NCBI GenBank assembly: GCA_963793025.1
Contig: CAWBYL010000004.1
Coordinates: 124,001 to 188,000, forward strand
Source of the DNA: CAWBYL01 sp963793025
Lineage (GTDB): Bacteria; Actinomycetota; Acidimicrobiia; Acidimicrobiales; Acidimicrobilacustridaceae
DNA length: 64,000 nucleotides
Direction: 5' to 3'
How positions within the stretch are numbered: position 1 is the first letter of the stretch; every line of letters begins with the position of its first letter. Below are positions 8,776 through 17,629 of the stretch, in pieces. The translations under genes and the position numbers were made by a program. The notes under the pieces were generated by a model, which saw only the letters and a program-made list of their open reading frames with translations, searched no databases and was not told where the DNA came from.

Positions 8776-9917
8776 GCCGCCGCCTCCCGACCTGCTCCAC
8801 GATGGCCGCGATCCGCCGGCGGTGCTCGCTGGGTGTCCCGTAGAGCGAGCGGTTGAGCGTCTGGCGCCGCAGATAGAGGTGCAGGTCGTGCTCGTAGGTC
8901 ACGCCGATGCCGCCGTGGAGCTGGACGCACTCCTGGAGCAGCTCGTTGCCACGGTCGCCGACGTAGGCCGACGCCGCGCTGACCATCGCGGCGGCGTCCT
9001 CGGAGCCGTTGGAGACGGCGTGCGAGCGGCGGCGTCGCTGATGGCGTGGCTCGCCTCGAGCCAGGTCTTCATGTCGGCGAAGCGGTGCTTGAGCGCCTGG
9101 TAGGAGGCCAGCGGGCGGCCGAACGAGTAGCGGTCGGACGCGCACTCGACGGTCATGTCGAAGGCGACCTGCATGGCCCCGACCGACTCGGCTGGTGGCG
9201 ATCACCAGGGCGAGCTGGAGCTGGCCGCTCGACCTGGTCCGCGGCGTCGCCCGGAGTGCCGATCGCCGCCTCGGCCGGTACCCGGACGTCCTCGAACTCG
9301 ACCTCGGAGAAGCGCCGGGTGAGATCGACCCCGCGCATCGGCCGGATGGTGACGCCGGGTGTGTCGGCGGGCACGAGCGCCTGGGTGAGGCCCGTACCGG
9401 TGAGGCCGGTCACCAGCAGGTGCCCGGCCCGGCCGGCCGACTCGACGGGACGCTTGAGCCCGTCGAGCACGAGCTCGCCCCCGTCCTCGCGGATCTCCAG
9501 GTGGACGTCTCCCAGTCGGTCGTGGGGGCGGCGCTCGCCGTGGCACCAGGTGGCCACGCCGGAGCCGTCGAGGAGTCCGGCCAGGACGTCGGCGTGGCCG
9601 TCGGCGGCGTCCACGCTCAGGGCGGCGGCCACGACGTTGGTGGTGAGGAGCGGTCCCGGTGCGGCGTGGGCCCCGAACTCGTGGGCGATGACCGCCAGGT
9701 CGGCCAGGCCGTCACCGCTGATCGAGCCGCCGCCGTTCGCCTCGCTGACCAACAGGGAGGTCCAGCCCAGCTCGGCCCCGCGGCGCCAGTAGTCGTCCCC
9801 GAAACCCTGGGGGTCGTCGTCGAGGGCGCGGACCACCGACACCGGCACCTGGTCCGCGAGGAACCGGGCGGTGGTCTCACGGAAGAACTCCTGGTCGGAG
9901 CTCAGGTCGAGCTGCAT
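8776..9917 (-). CDS. acyl-CoA dehydrogenase, small-type module (two frameshifts)
   Basis: Short, divergent ACAD of the kind that pairs with a large partner in alpha2beta2 enzymes. The N-terminus is MQLDLSSDQEFFRETTARFL, the middle beta-domain is present (GELVLDGLKRPVESAGRAG), and the C-terminal domain contains YSFGRPLASYQALKHRFADM and LHGGIGVTYEHDLHLYLRR. The reading frame breaks near 9235 and 9025. A GGAGG lies 10 bases before the ATG at 9917. It is followed directly by the large-type module. In Mycobacterium tuberculosis, cholesterol side-chain ACADs such as FadE26-FadE27 are heterotetramers encoded by adjacent genes, and the same arrangement is inferred here. Confidence 0.7.
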
Positions 9918-9940
9918 GGGCTATCAGCCTCCGAGAGGTT

Positions 9941-10021
9941 GGCGGCGGGGAGTCGAGGCACCCCGCCGCCGTGTCTGGCCCGAGGGGGAGTCGGGCCAGG
10001 TCGTGGTGCCGGGAAGGCACC
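9941..10021. repeat. three consecutive stem-loops in an intra-operon gap
   Basis: Three perfect inverted repeats follow one another: GGCGGCGGGG paired with CCCCGCCGCC (9941-9970, 10-base loop), CTGGCCCGA with TCGGGCCAG (9975-9999, 7-base loop) and GGTGCC with GGCACC (10005-10021, 5-base loop). They fill most of the 124-base gap between the aldehyde dehydrogenase and the first ACAD gene. They could act as an attenuator, a processing site or an mRNA-stability element separating expression of the two genes; there is no T-run, so a classic intrinsic terminator is less likely. Confidence 0.6.
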
Positions 10022-10041
10022 GCACTGGTCGATTCGAGATG

Positions 10042-11529
10042 TCAGCCGGCCGGCCACGCCAGCGACTGGATCTCGAGGTACTGATCGAAGCCGGCCTGGC
10101 CGTTCTGGCGGCCGACGCCGCTGTCCTTGAAGCCGCCGAAGGGAACGTCGGGGGAGTAGTAGGACCCGCCGTTCACTCCCACCGTTCCCGAGCGGATCCG
10201 CTTGGCCACCCCCATCGCCCGATCGAGCGAGCCGGAGGTGACCATGCCGCTGAGGCCGTAGGCGCTGTCGTTGGCGATGCGGACGGCGTCGTCGTCGTCG
10301 TCGTAGGGGATGACCGACAGGACGGGACCGAAGATCTCCTCGCGTGCGATCGTCATGGAGTTGTCGACGTTCGTGAACACGGTTGGTTCGACGAAGAATC
10401 CGGTGGGCAGATGGGCCGGTCGGCCCCCACCCAGAGCGAGGGTGGCGCCTTCGTCGATCCCCTTCTGGATGTAGCCGAGGACCCGCTCGCGCTGCTTGGC
10501 CGAGATCAGCGGTCCCATCATGTTCCCGGCGTCCTGCGGGTCGCCGTAGGGGGCGTTGGCCAGGTACTGCAGGACCAGCTCGACGCCCTCGTCGTACCGC
10601 GAGCGGGGCAGCAACATCCGGGTGGGGATGGCGCATCCCTGCCCCGAGTGGGCGCACACCGCGAAGCCGACCATGGCGGCCGAGGGCAGGTCGGCGTCGT
10701 CGAGGATGATGGCCGCCGACTTGCCGCCCAGCTCCAGGAAGAGGCGCTTCATGGTGTCGGCGCCCTTGGCCATGATCCGCTTGCCGACCGCGGTGGATCC
10801 GGTGAACGAGATGCAGTCGACCAGCGGCGACACGGTCAGCTCCTCTCCGACGAGGTGGTCGGAGGAGGTCACGACGTTGAACACCCCGGGCGGGATGTCG
10901 GTGCGCTCGGCCACCACCTTCCCGATGAGGGTGGCGTGGAAGGGGGTGTCGGGCGCCGGCTTCAGCACCATGGTGTTCCCGGTGGCCAGGGCCTGGGCGA
11001 CCTTGACGATCGAGACCTCGAACGGGAAGTTCCACGGGGTGATGGCCCCGACGACCCCGACCGGCACCTTGCGCACCATCCGGCTCGTGGCCGCCCCCGA
11101 CATGGCGTCGACGACGTCGGGCAGGGGTGTGTCCCACTCGAAGCGGTCGATCTCGGCGATGGGCCAGGAGAGGGCGTGGGTGAGAGGCAGGGCCACCTGG
11201 GGCCCGGTCTCGGCCAACATCCGGGGGGCTCCGGCCTCCTGGATCACCTGCTCGAGCAGCTGGTCCCGTTCCGCCTGCAGGCCGTCCTGGAGCTGCTGGA
11301 GGCAGTGCTTGCGGAACTGGTGGTTCGTCGACCAGTCGGTCTCGTCGAAGGCCCGACGGGCGGCGGCGATGGCCTGGCCCATCTCGCTGGTCGACGCGTC
11401 AGCCACCGCGCCGATGACCTGCTCGGTCGCGGGGTTGACGTTGTCGAACGTCCGCCCCGAGTCGGCGTCGACGAGCTTGCCGTCGACGAGCATCCTCGCC
11501 TCGGGCTCGATCGCAAGTGTCCCGTCCAC
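10042..11529 (-). CDS. aldehyde dehydrogenase (NAD(P)-dependent)
   Basis: ALDH-superfamily enzyme of 495 residues that oxidises an aldehyde to the acid. The cofactor region VGAITPWNFPFEVSIVK, the catalytic glutamate in LFLELGGKSAA and the catalytic cysteine in SGQGCAIPTRM are all present, as is the C-terminal GGFKDSGVGRQNGQAG. I choose the GTG at 11529 because GGGGGG lies 3 bases upstream and the family's N-terminus aligns from there; the open frame extends to 11574. It is the first gene of the minus-strand operon and is divergent from the ABC-transporter operon. It may act on an aldehyde produced by the SDR or the oxygenases. Confidence 0.88.
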   Translation of the reverse strand: MDGTLAIEPEARMLVDGKLVDADSGRTFDNVNPATEQVIGAVADASTSEMGQAIAAARRAFDETDWSTNHQFRKHCLQQLQDGLQAERDQLLEQVIQEAGAPRMLAETGPQVALPLTHALSWPIAEIDRFEWDTPLPDVVDAMSGAATSRMVRKVPVGVVGAITPWNFPFEVSIVKVAQALATGNTMVLKPAPDTPFHATLIGKVVAERTDIPPGVFNVVTSSDHLVGEELTVSPLVDCISFTGSTAVGKRIMAKGADTMKRLFLELGGKSAAIILDDADLPSAAMVGFAVCAHSGQGCAIPTRMLLPRSRYDEGVELVLQYLANAPYGDPQDAGNMMGPLISAKQRERVLGYIQKGIDEGATLALGGGRPAHLPTGFFVEPTVFTNVDNSMTIAREEIFGPVLSVIPYDDDDDAVRIANDSAYGLSGMVTSGSLDRAMGVAKRIRSGTVGVNGGSYYSPDVPFGGFKDSGVGRQNGQAGFDQYLEIQSLAWPAG

Positions 11530-11580
11530 ATTCCCCCCAAAGTCTGCGCTGGTGCTGAGTGACGTCCGACACACATGATA

Positions 11581-11612
11581 TTGACGTTGTCAGTCTGTGA
11601 GAATACTGTTGC
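11581..11612 (+). promoter_or_regulatory. candidate promoter and operator for the ABC-transporter operon
   Basis: TTGACG at 11581-11586 is separated by 17 bases from TACTGT at 11604-11609, a good match to an actinobacterial housekeeping promoter. The -10 overlaps AGAAT-ACT-GTTGC (11600-11612), a partial match (8 of 10 arm positions) to the 13-bp palindrome found elsewhere in the window. It lies in the gap between the divergent aldehyde dehydrogenase and binding-protein genes. A GC-rich hairpin (GGCGGCG/CGCCGCC, 11617-11636) follows in the presumed leader. Confidence 0.45.
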
Positions 11613-11709
11613 CACTGGCGGCGGGCAAGCGCCGCCATCGAGGGGGATGTTGACGATTCCGGACGGCGCCGCGGCGTCGGTACCGGCGCTCCGGGGGGAA
11701 CGGTCGACC

Positions 11710-13173
11710 ATGTGGAGTCTGAGTTCGAGGGCAATCCGTACCTCGATGGCGAGAGCACGCGTCCTGACAGCGCGACGGGCCGTTCGTGAAGGCCCTCCTC
11801 CTTCGCCCGAGGGCCGACCGAGGGGGTCGCTCCCGAGAGCCCGATTCCGACTGCGCCACGCCGTCGCCCTTCTTGCGGTGGTCGCCTTCGTGGCGGTCGG
11901 TTGCAGCAACTCCGACTCGACGAGCACTCCCTCCACCTCGTCGGGTGGGTCCACCAACAGCGTCTCGGGCGTGCCCGGCGTCTCCGACACGGAGATCACG
12001 TTCGCCGCCATCGGAACGAACTCCAACAACCCCCTCGGCACGTGCGTGCTCGACTGCTACGTACAGGGCATCCAGGCCTACTTCGACTGGCGCAACGACC
12101 AGGGCGGGCTGGACGGTCGCAAGCTGACCCTGTCGACCATCCTCGACGACGAGTTGGCCAAGAACCAGGAGAAGGCGCTCGAGGTGATCTCCGCCGACAA
12201 CGTGTTCGCCGTGTTCAACGCCACCCAGGTGCCGAGCGGGTGGCAGGCGTTGGCCGATGCCGGGATCCCCAACTACGTGTGGGGCATCCACCCGGTCGAC
12301 GAGGCGGGGCATCCGAACATCTATCCGAGCCTGCCTCCGATCTGCAGCACCTGTACCTCGCGTGCGCCGGCGTACGTGGCCCAGCAGGCCGGGGCCAAGA
12401 AGGCGGCCACTCTGGGGTACGGCGTGAGCCAGAACTCGAAGGACTGCGCCGACGCCAACGCCAAGGCGATCGAGAAGTACTCGTCGGACATCGGTGGGAC
12501 CGAGGTGGCCTACGTCAACGACGACCTCGCCTTCGGGCTCCCCAACGGGATCGGGCCCGAGGTGTCAGCCATGAAGGACGCCGGCGTGGATCTGGTGCTG
12601 GCCTGCATCGATCTCAACGGGATGAAGTCCCTCGCCCAGGAGCTGCAGCGCCAGGGGATGGAAGACGTGGTGCTCCAGCACTCCAACACCTATGACCAGA
12701 CCTTCGTGACCCAGGCGAACGGTCTGTTCGACGGTGACTACGTCCAGGTCCAGTTCCGGCCCTTCGAGGCCGACTCGGCCGGCAGCAACCTGGACACCTA
12801 CAAGGAGTGGATGGAGAAGAACAACTCCCCGCTCACCGAGATCGCCATGGTGGGTTGGATCAACGCCGACCTCGCCTACACCGGACTCGCCGCTGCCGGT
12901 GCCGACCTGAGCCGTCAGGGAGTGGTCGACGCCACCAACAAGATCACGGACTACACCGCCAGCGGCCTCGTGTCGGCCATCGACTGGACCCGTCAGCACG
13001 AGGCACCCACTCAGGACGACCCCGGCACGAACGGTCCGGCGCAGGACTGCACGGCCTTCGTGAAGGTCGAGAACGGTCAGTTCGTCGTCGTCGGCGACCC
13101 GGAGAAGCCGTGGTCCTGCTGGCCCGGCGACACCCGCGCGTGGTCCGAGCCCGTCGCCACCAACTTCGAGTAG
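11710..13173 (+). CDS. ABC-transporter substrate-binding lipoprotein, LivJ/branched-chain type
   Basis: Periplasmic-binding-protein-like receptor (type 1 fold) anchored as a lipoprotein. An Arg-rich N-terminus is followed by a hydrophobic stretch HAVALLAVVAFVAVGCSNSD, in which VAVGC is the lipobox and Cys the lipidation site. A Ser/Thr linker leads into VSDTEITFAAIGTNSNNP, the usual first strand of this family. I choose the ATG at 11710 because GGGGGGAA is well placed upstream; the open frame begins at 11575. It contains several cysteine pairs (CVLDC, ICSTC), unusual for LivJ. It is the first gene of a complete importer operon; the ligand could be an amino acid, amide or aromatic/short carboxylic acid. 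Confidence 0.85.
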   Translation: MWSLSSRAIRTSMARARVLTARRAVREGPPPSPEGRPRGSLPRARFRLRHAVALLAVVAFVAVGCSNSDSTSTPSTSSGGSTNSVSGVPGVSDTEITFAAIGTNSNNPLGTCVLDCYVQGIQAYFDWRNDQGGLDGRKLTLSTILDDELAKNQEKALEVISADNVFAVFNATQVPSGWQALADAGIPNYVWGIHPVDEAGHPNIYPSLPPICSTCTSRAPAYVAQQAGAKKAATLGYGVSQNSKDCADANAKAIEKYSSDIGGTEVAYVNDDLAFGLPNGIGPEVSAMKDAGVDLVLACIDLNGMKSLAQELQRQGMEDVVLQHSNTYDQTFVTQANGLFDGDYVQVQFRPFEADSAGSNLDTYKEWMEKNNSPLTEIAMVGWINADLAYTGLAAAGADLSRQGVVDATNKITDYTASGLVSAIDWTRQHEAPTQDDPGTNGPAQDCTAFVKVENGQFVVVGDPEKPWSCWPGDTRAWSEPVATNFE

Positions 13174-13191
13174 AGCGGAGACCTCGACGCC

Positions 13192-15300
13192 ATGGTGATG
13201 GCCGCAGGAATCGGGTCGGACCTCTTCCGCGCCCTCCTCCAGGGCGCCCCTCCCGGTGGGGTGTACGCCCTCATTGCGCTCGGGTTCGTGCTCACCTACA
13301 AGACGTCGGGTGTCTTCAACCTGGCCTTCGGGGCCCAGGCCTACGTCTCGGCGGCCATGTACTTCAAGTGCCGGGTCGAGTGGGACTGGCCGATCGTGCC
13401 GTCGTTCCTCCTCTCCGTGGTCATCCTGGCTCCCGTCCTGGGCCTGGTCCTGGAGCGGCTGATCTTCCGCTACCTGCGGACGGCCTCGGCGGTGGCCAAG
13501 CTGGTCGTCACCATCGGGCTCTCCGTCGCCATCCCCAACCTCTTCGACATCATCATCAACTTCACGTCGGTGGCCGGACGGACCCCCGAGGGCATCGTGC
13601 CCGACGGTGCGAACGTCTTCTACGACCCGTTCGGCGTGTACTCGTTCAGTCGCAACGAGCTGGTCACGATGGGCATCGCCGTCGTGGCCACGCTCGGGCT
13701 GCTCGCCCTGTTCCGCTTCACCGCCGTCGGCCTGCAGATGCGGGCCGTGGTGGAGAGCCCGCGGATGACCGAGCTCAACGGCGTGGCCGCCGACCGGGTG
13801 TCGGCCTTCGCGTGGGCCCTGTCCTCGCTGTTCGCCGGACTGGCCGGCGTCCTCATCGCCCCGCGCTTCAACACGCTGGCCGCCGCTGACTTCTTCTATC
13901 TGGTGGTGGTGGCCATCGCCGCTGCGGCCATCGGCCGACTGGTGAGCCTGCCCTGGGCGCTCGTCGGTGGCCTCGGACTGGGGATGCTCACCGCCCTCAT
14001 CAACACCTTCCTGCCTCGCTGGACCGACTCGCAGACGTGGCTGCGGCCGTTGCAGGACAACCTGGCCCCCGCCGTGCCCTTCGTGGTGCTGTTCGCCACG
14101 CTGGTGTTCGTCCCCAGCCTCCGTCGCACCAAGGAGGCGTCGGACCCGCTGGCTGACGTCGACCCTCCTCCCCGGTCGCTGGGAGCGGTCGTCCGCGACC
14201 GCAGGGCCACCCTGATCACCTCGGCCATCGGGTTCGGGGCTCTCGCGCTGATCGCCGTGGTCGTGTTCACCCGCGCCGACCAGCGCTGGCTGTTCCTCGT
14301 CACCCAGGCCGCGGTGCTGGCGACCATCTTCCTCTCCATCACCCTCATCACCGGGCTGGCCGGGCAGGTGTCGCTGTGCCAGGGGGCCTTCGCCGCCATC
14401 GGCGCATTCACCGTCTTCCAGATGGTGCAGCGGTGGAACGTCTCGGTGCTGCTCGCCGCCCTCGCCGGCGCGGTCATCGCCGCGGCGGTGAGCGCGGTGC
14501 TGTCACTGCCGATCCGCAAGCTCGGCGGGGTGTGGACGGCGATCGCCACCCTGGCGTTCGCGTACTTCTTCGATGCCGTCATCGTGAAGCTGGATTTCGT
14601 CGGGGGAGGCCAGGCCTCGGTCCTGCAGGGCACGGGCGTGCCGCGTCCGGTCATCGGACCGTTCGACTTCCAGGACGACCGGGCCTTCCTGGTGCTCACC
14701 GTCATCGTCTTCGCCGTGCTCGGACTCCTCGTGGTGCAGCTCCGCTCGGGAACGCTGGGACGGGTGTGGGTCGCGACGCGCGGCAGCGAGGTGGGGGCCC
14801 AGTCGATCGGCATCTCCCCGGCCCGGGCCCGGCTGATGGCGTTCGCCCTGTCAGCCTTCATCGCCGCCCTGGGCGGGGCCTTCCTGGCCATGCTCCAGAA
14901 GAACGTGAACTACGCCACCAACTTCTCCCCCTTCGTGGCCCTCTTCTGGGTGGTGCTGGTGGTGACACTGAGCTCTCGCACCGTGCAGGGCGCGGCCATG
15001 GCCGCGGCGTCGTTCTCCCTGTTCGACGCCGTCATCTTGAAGGGCGCGATCTTCGCCTGGGTGTTCCGCGGCGCCGACCGCGTACCGGGCTTCCTGCCGA
15101 TCTCGCCCAAGTGGGTCCTCGTGCTCTTCGGTCTCGGCGCCGTGCAGTACGCCCGCCACCCCGAGGGGATCCTCGAGTACAGCAAACGTCGCCAGGCGGC
15201 CCGACGCCACGACCGGCGTGAGCGCCGCCTCGGCGTGGCGGCGGACTCGGCACCGCTCGGACTGCCGGCGCCGACCCCCACCGAGGAGCGGGTTCCGTGA
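13192..15300 (+). CDS. fused LivH-LivM-type ABC permease
   Basis: A single 702-residue membrane protein carries two permease domains. The first, from about residue 8 to 300, has the LivH-type start ALLQGAPPGGVYALIALGF and an even set of hydrophobic helices. The second, from about 345 to 670, has the LivM-type motif LITGLAGQVSLCQGAFAAIGA and ends GLGAVQYARHPEGILEY. A polar linker (RRTKEASDPLADVDPPPRS) joins them. Normally these are two genes. The GTGA overlap with the ATPase gene at 15297-15300 indicates coupled translation. ATG 13192 is 18 bases after the binding-protein gene; ATG 13198 is an alternative start. Confidence 0.87.
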   Translation: MVMAAGIGSDLFRALLQGAPPGGVYALIALGFVLTYKTSGVFNLAFGAQAYVSAAMYFKCRVEWDWPIVPSFLLSVVILAPVLGLVLERLIFRYLRTASAVAKLVVTIGLSVAIPNLFDIIINFTSVAGRTPEGIVPDGANVFYDPFGVYSFSRNELVTMGIAVVATLGLLALFRFTAVGLQMRAVVESPRMTELNGVAADRVSAFAWALSSLFAGLAGVLIAPRFNTLAAADFFYLVVVAIAAAAIGRLVSLPWALVGGLGLGMLTALINTFLPRWTDSQTWLRPLQDNLAPAVPFVVLFATLVFVPSLRRTKEASDPLADVDPPPRSLGAVVRDRRATLITSAIGFGALALIAVVVFTRADQRWLFLVTQAAVLATIFLSITLITGLAGQVSLCQGAFAAIGAFTVFQMVQRWNVSVLLAALAGAVIAAAVSAVLSLPIRKLGGVWTAIATLAFAYFFDAVIVKLDFVGGGQASVLQGTGVPRPVIGPFDFQDDRAFLVLTVIVFAVLGLLVVQLRSGTLGRVWVATRGSEVGAQSIGISPARARLMAFALSAFIAALGGAFLAMLQKNVNYATNFSPFVALFWVVLVVTLSSRTVQGAAMAAASFSLFDAVILKGAIFAWVFRGADRVPGFLPISPKWVLVLFGLGAVQYARHPEGILEYSKRRQAARRHDRRERRLGVAADSAPLGLPAPTPTEERVP

Positions 15301-16067
15301 CCACCGTCATGCAGGCCACCGACGTCAAGAAGCGGTTCGCGGGGATCGTCGCCCTCGAGAACGTCAGCATCAGGGTCGACGTGGGCGAGCGGGTGGGGTT
15401 GATCGGGCCCAACGGCGCGGGCAAGACGACCCTGTTCAACTGCCTGCTCGGGCTGCTGCGGATGGACGGGGGCAAGGTCGTGCTGGCCGGCCGCGACATC
15501 ACCCGCCTTCCCGTCCACGAGCGGGCCCGCCTGGGCATCGGTCGCACCTTCCAGCGCACCGAACTGTTCCCGGACTCCACCGTCCGCGACCACCTCTTCG
15601 TGGCCGAACGGGTCCGCAGGGGTACCGGCCGACTCTGGAAGGACCTGGTCGGTCTCGGCCGGCCCCGGCCCGAGGAGATCGAACGATGTGACGAAGTCCT
15701 CGCCCTGCTCCAGCTGTCCCACCTCGCCGAGGAGCCGATCGAGCGACTGAGCCTCGGTCAGTGCCGGTTGGTCGAGGTCGGCCGGGCGTTGATGACCGAG
15801 CCCGAGGTCCTGTTGCTCGACGAGCCCTCCTCGGGACTCGACCGGACCGAGACGGCGGCGCTCGCCGCGACCCTGAAGGAGGTCCAGGCGACCCAGGGCT
15901 TCTCCATCCTCCTCGTGGAACACGACGTCGAGCTCGTGGCCGACTTCACCACTCGGTCCTATGTCCTCGACTTCGGACGCACGATCCTCGAGGGTCCGAC
16001 CGACGAGGTCCTGGCCAGCCCCGAGGTCAGGGCGGCGTACCTCGGGAACGTGGAGTCCAGCTCATGA
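15297..16067 (+). CDS. livG: branched-chain-type ABC transporter ATPase (LivG-like)
   Basis: Cytosolic ATP-binding subunit of 256 residues. Walker A is GPNGAGKTTLFN, the LivG-type insert ARLGIGRTFQRTELFPDSTV is present, the signature motif region is ERLSLGQCRLVEVGRAL and Walker B is VLLLDEPSSGLD. The signature reads LSLGQ rather than LSxGQ with Gly at the third position, a mild variation. The GTG at 15297 has GAGGAG 8 bases upstream and overlaps the permease stop. It pairs with the second ATPase downstream to form the importer motor. Confidence 0.9.
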   Translation: MTTVMQATDVKKRFAGIVALENVSIRVDVGERVGLIGPNGAGKTTLFNCLLGLLRMDGGKVVLAGRDITRLPVHERARLGIGRTFQRTELFPDSTVRDHLFVAERVRRGTGRLWKDLVGLGRPRPEEIERCDEVLALLQLSHLAEEPIERLSLGQCRLVEVGRALMTEPEVLLLDEPSSGLDRTETAALAATLKEVQATQGFSILLVEHDVELVADFTTRSYVLDFGRTILEGPTDEVLASPEVRAAYLGNVESSS

Positions 16068-16774
16068 CCAGCGCCCTCGAGTTGATCTCCGTGTCCGCCG
16101 CCTATGGCCCGTTCCGAGCCCTCTTCGACGTGTCGTTGTCGGTCGGCCCCGGTGAGGCGGTGGCGCTGATCGGGTCCAACGGGGCAGGCAAGACGACGGT
16201 CGCCCGGGTGGCGTCGGGCCTCGTGGCTCCCAGCCAGGGAGAGGTGAAGGTCGACGGAGTCGACATGTCGGGCCGGCGCACGTACCGGTACGCCCGGTCC
16301 GGGGTGGCTCACGCCACCGAGGGCCGATCCGTGTTCGGCACCCTCAGCGTGGAGGAGAACCTCACGCTGTCGTTCCGTCGGGCGTTCGGCCGTCGGGGGA
16401 CGGCGGCCAAGCTGGAACAGGCCTACGAGATGTTCCCGATCCTGGGCCGGCGCAAGGACCAGCCCGCGGGGCTCCTCTCCGGGGGCGAGCAGCGGATGCT
16501 GTCGATGGCGCGGGTGACGGTCGAACGACCCAAGGTCCTGATCGCCGACGAGCTCTCCCTGGGGCTGGCCCCGATCATCGTCGACGAGCTGTACGCCACC
16601 CTCGACCGCCTCCGCGCCGACGGGACGTCGTTGCTCATCGTCGAGCAGCAGGTCACCCACGCCCTCGACCTCTGCGATCGGGCGGTGTTCCTCGAGCACG
16701 GATCGGTGAGCTGGGCCGGCCCGAGCGACCAGGCGCTCAGCCGCGTCAGCTCGGCGTTCGATCGCCGCGCCTGA
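16064..16774 (+). CDS. livF: branched-chain-type ABC transporter ATPase (LivF-like)
   Basis: Second ATPase, 236 residues. Walker A is GSNGAGKTTVARVASG, the LivF-type segment GVAHATEGRSVFGTLSVEENL is present, the signature motif is LLSGGEQRMLSMARV and the Walker B/D-loop region reads VLIADELSLGLAP. The ATG at 16064 overlaps the stop of the LivG-like gene (ATGA), so the longer upstream open frame is not used. Last gene of the operon. Binding protein, fused permease and two ATPases make a complete system without extra subunits. Confidence 0.9.
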   Translation: MTSALELISVSAAYGPFRALFDVSLSVGPGEAVALIGSNGAGKTTVARVASGLVAPSQGEVKVDGVDMSGRRTYRYARSGVAHATEGRSVFGTLSVEENLTLSFRRAFGRRGTAAKLEQAYEMFPILGRRKDQPAGLLSGGEQRMLSMARVTVERPKVLIADELSLGLAPIIVDELYATLDRLRADGTSLLIVEQQVTHALDLCDRAVFLEHGSVSWAGPSDQALSRVSSAFDRRA

Positions 16775-16786
16775 GTCCGAGCCGAT

Positions 16787-16803
16787 CGACGACCGCGTCG
16801 TCG
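16787..16803. terminator. stem-loop between convergent operons
   Basis: CGACGAC (16787-16793) and GTCGTCG (16797-16803) form a perfect 7-bp stem with a 3-base loop. It sits in the 45 bases between the end of the transporter operon and the end of the convergent SDR gene. No T-run follows, so termination is only a possibility. Confidence 0.35.
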
Positions 16804-16819
16804 GGACCTGGCGGCTCGG

Positions 16820-17567
16820 TCAGGTCGGCGGACGGGGGATGACGGCGACGGACGGGACCGACGCGCTGGCCCCGAGGCGCAACACGGTGTCGACGACCCT
16901 GACCAGCTCCTCCACCTCCATGAGGCTTCCGCTGAGGTAGCGCCGCGCCGCCCACACCGGAACGACCTCGGCGACCAGCTCCATGTCCCAGTCGGTGTTG
17001 AAGCCCGACATGGCGTCGCCCTCGCCGCCGGCGCAGTCACCGACGATGACCCGGGTGAACCCGACGTCGGAGTGCTCCTGGCGCAACGCCTCGACCAACT
17101 GGTCGAGGGCGGCCTTGCTCACCGCGTACCCGCCGAGTCCCGGCCACGGCGGGGTGTAGGTGCCGGCGACCGACGAGAGGTAGGTGGCGACCCCGCTCGA
17201 CGCCTTGAGATACGGGAGGGCGGCGCTGGTGATGTGGGCGGCACCGATCACGTTGGTGTCGAAGAGTCGTCGCCAGTCGTCGGTGGTGAGCTCCTCGACC
17301 CGGGCCAGGATGCCGATGCCGGTGGCGTAGACGAGAGCGTCGATGCCGCCCATCGCCTCGGCCGCTTGGTCGATGGCGGAGCGGGACGACTCAGCGTCGG
17401 TGACGTCGCACTGGATGGCCACCGAGTCGGATCCGGCGTCGGCGGCGGCGTCGGCCAGGCGGTCCGCACGGCGGGCGAGCAACGCCACCTGGGCGCCGCG
17501 CTCGACCGAGTCCGACCGCGATGCACCGGCCCAGTCCGCTCGACGCTCCCACGACGATTGCCTTCAT
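16820..17567 (-). CDS. short-chain dehydrogenase following the P450 (one frameshift)
   Basis: SDR of about 248 residues after repair. The N-terminus KAIVVGASSGLGRCIAVGL carries the cofactor loop, then the frame shifts near 17510 and resumes as ERGAQVALLARRADRLADAA. The active site is visible as YLSSVAG and YAVSK. The C-terminus is less conserved. The ATG at 17567 has GGGGCAGGAG immediately upstream. It lies 62 bases behind the P450 gene in the same direction, so it may oxidise the alcohol made by the P450. Part of the coenzyme-specificity region lies close to the frameshift, so NAD versus NADP cannot be judged. Confidence 0.75.
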
Positions 17568-17629
17568 GCTCCTGCCCCCTGGTTCGTGCGAAGTTTCGGT
17601 GTATGCGTCGGGCGGTGCGGCCCGGTCGT

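Noticed and set aside
11617..11636. GGCGGCG/CGCCGCC hairpin in the transporter leader as a riboswitch
   Set aside because: A short GC-rich stem is expected by chance at this base composition, and no conserved riboswitch core is visible.
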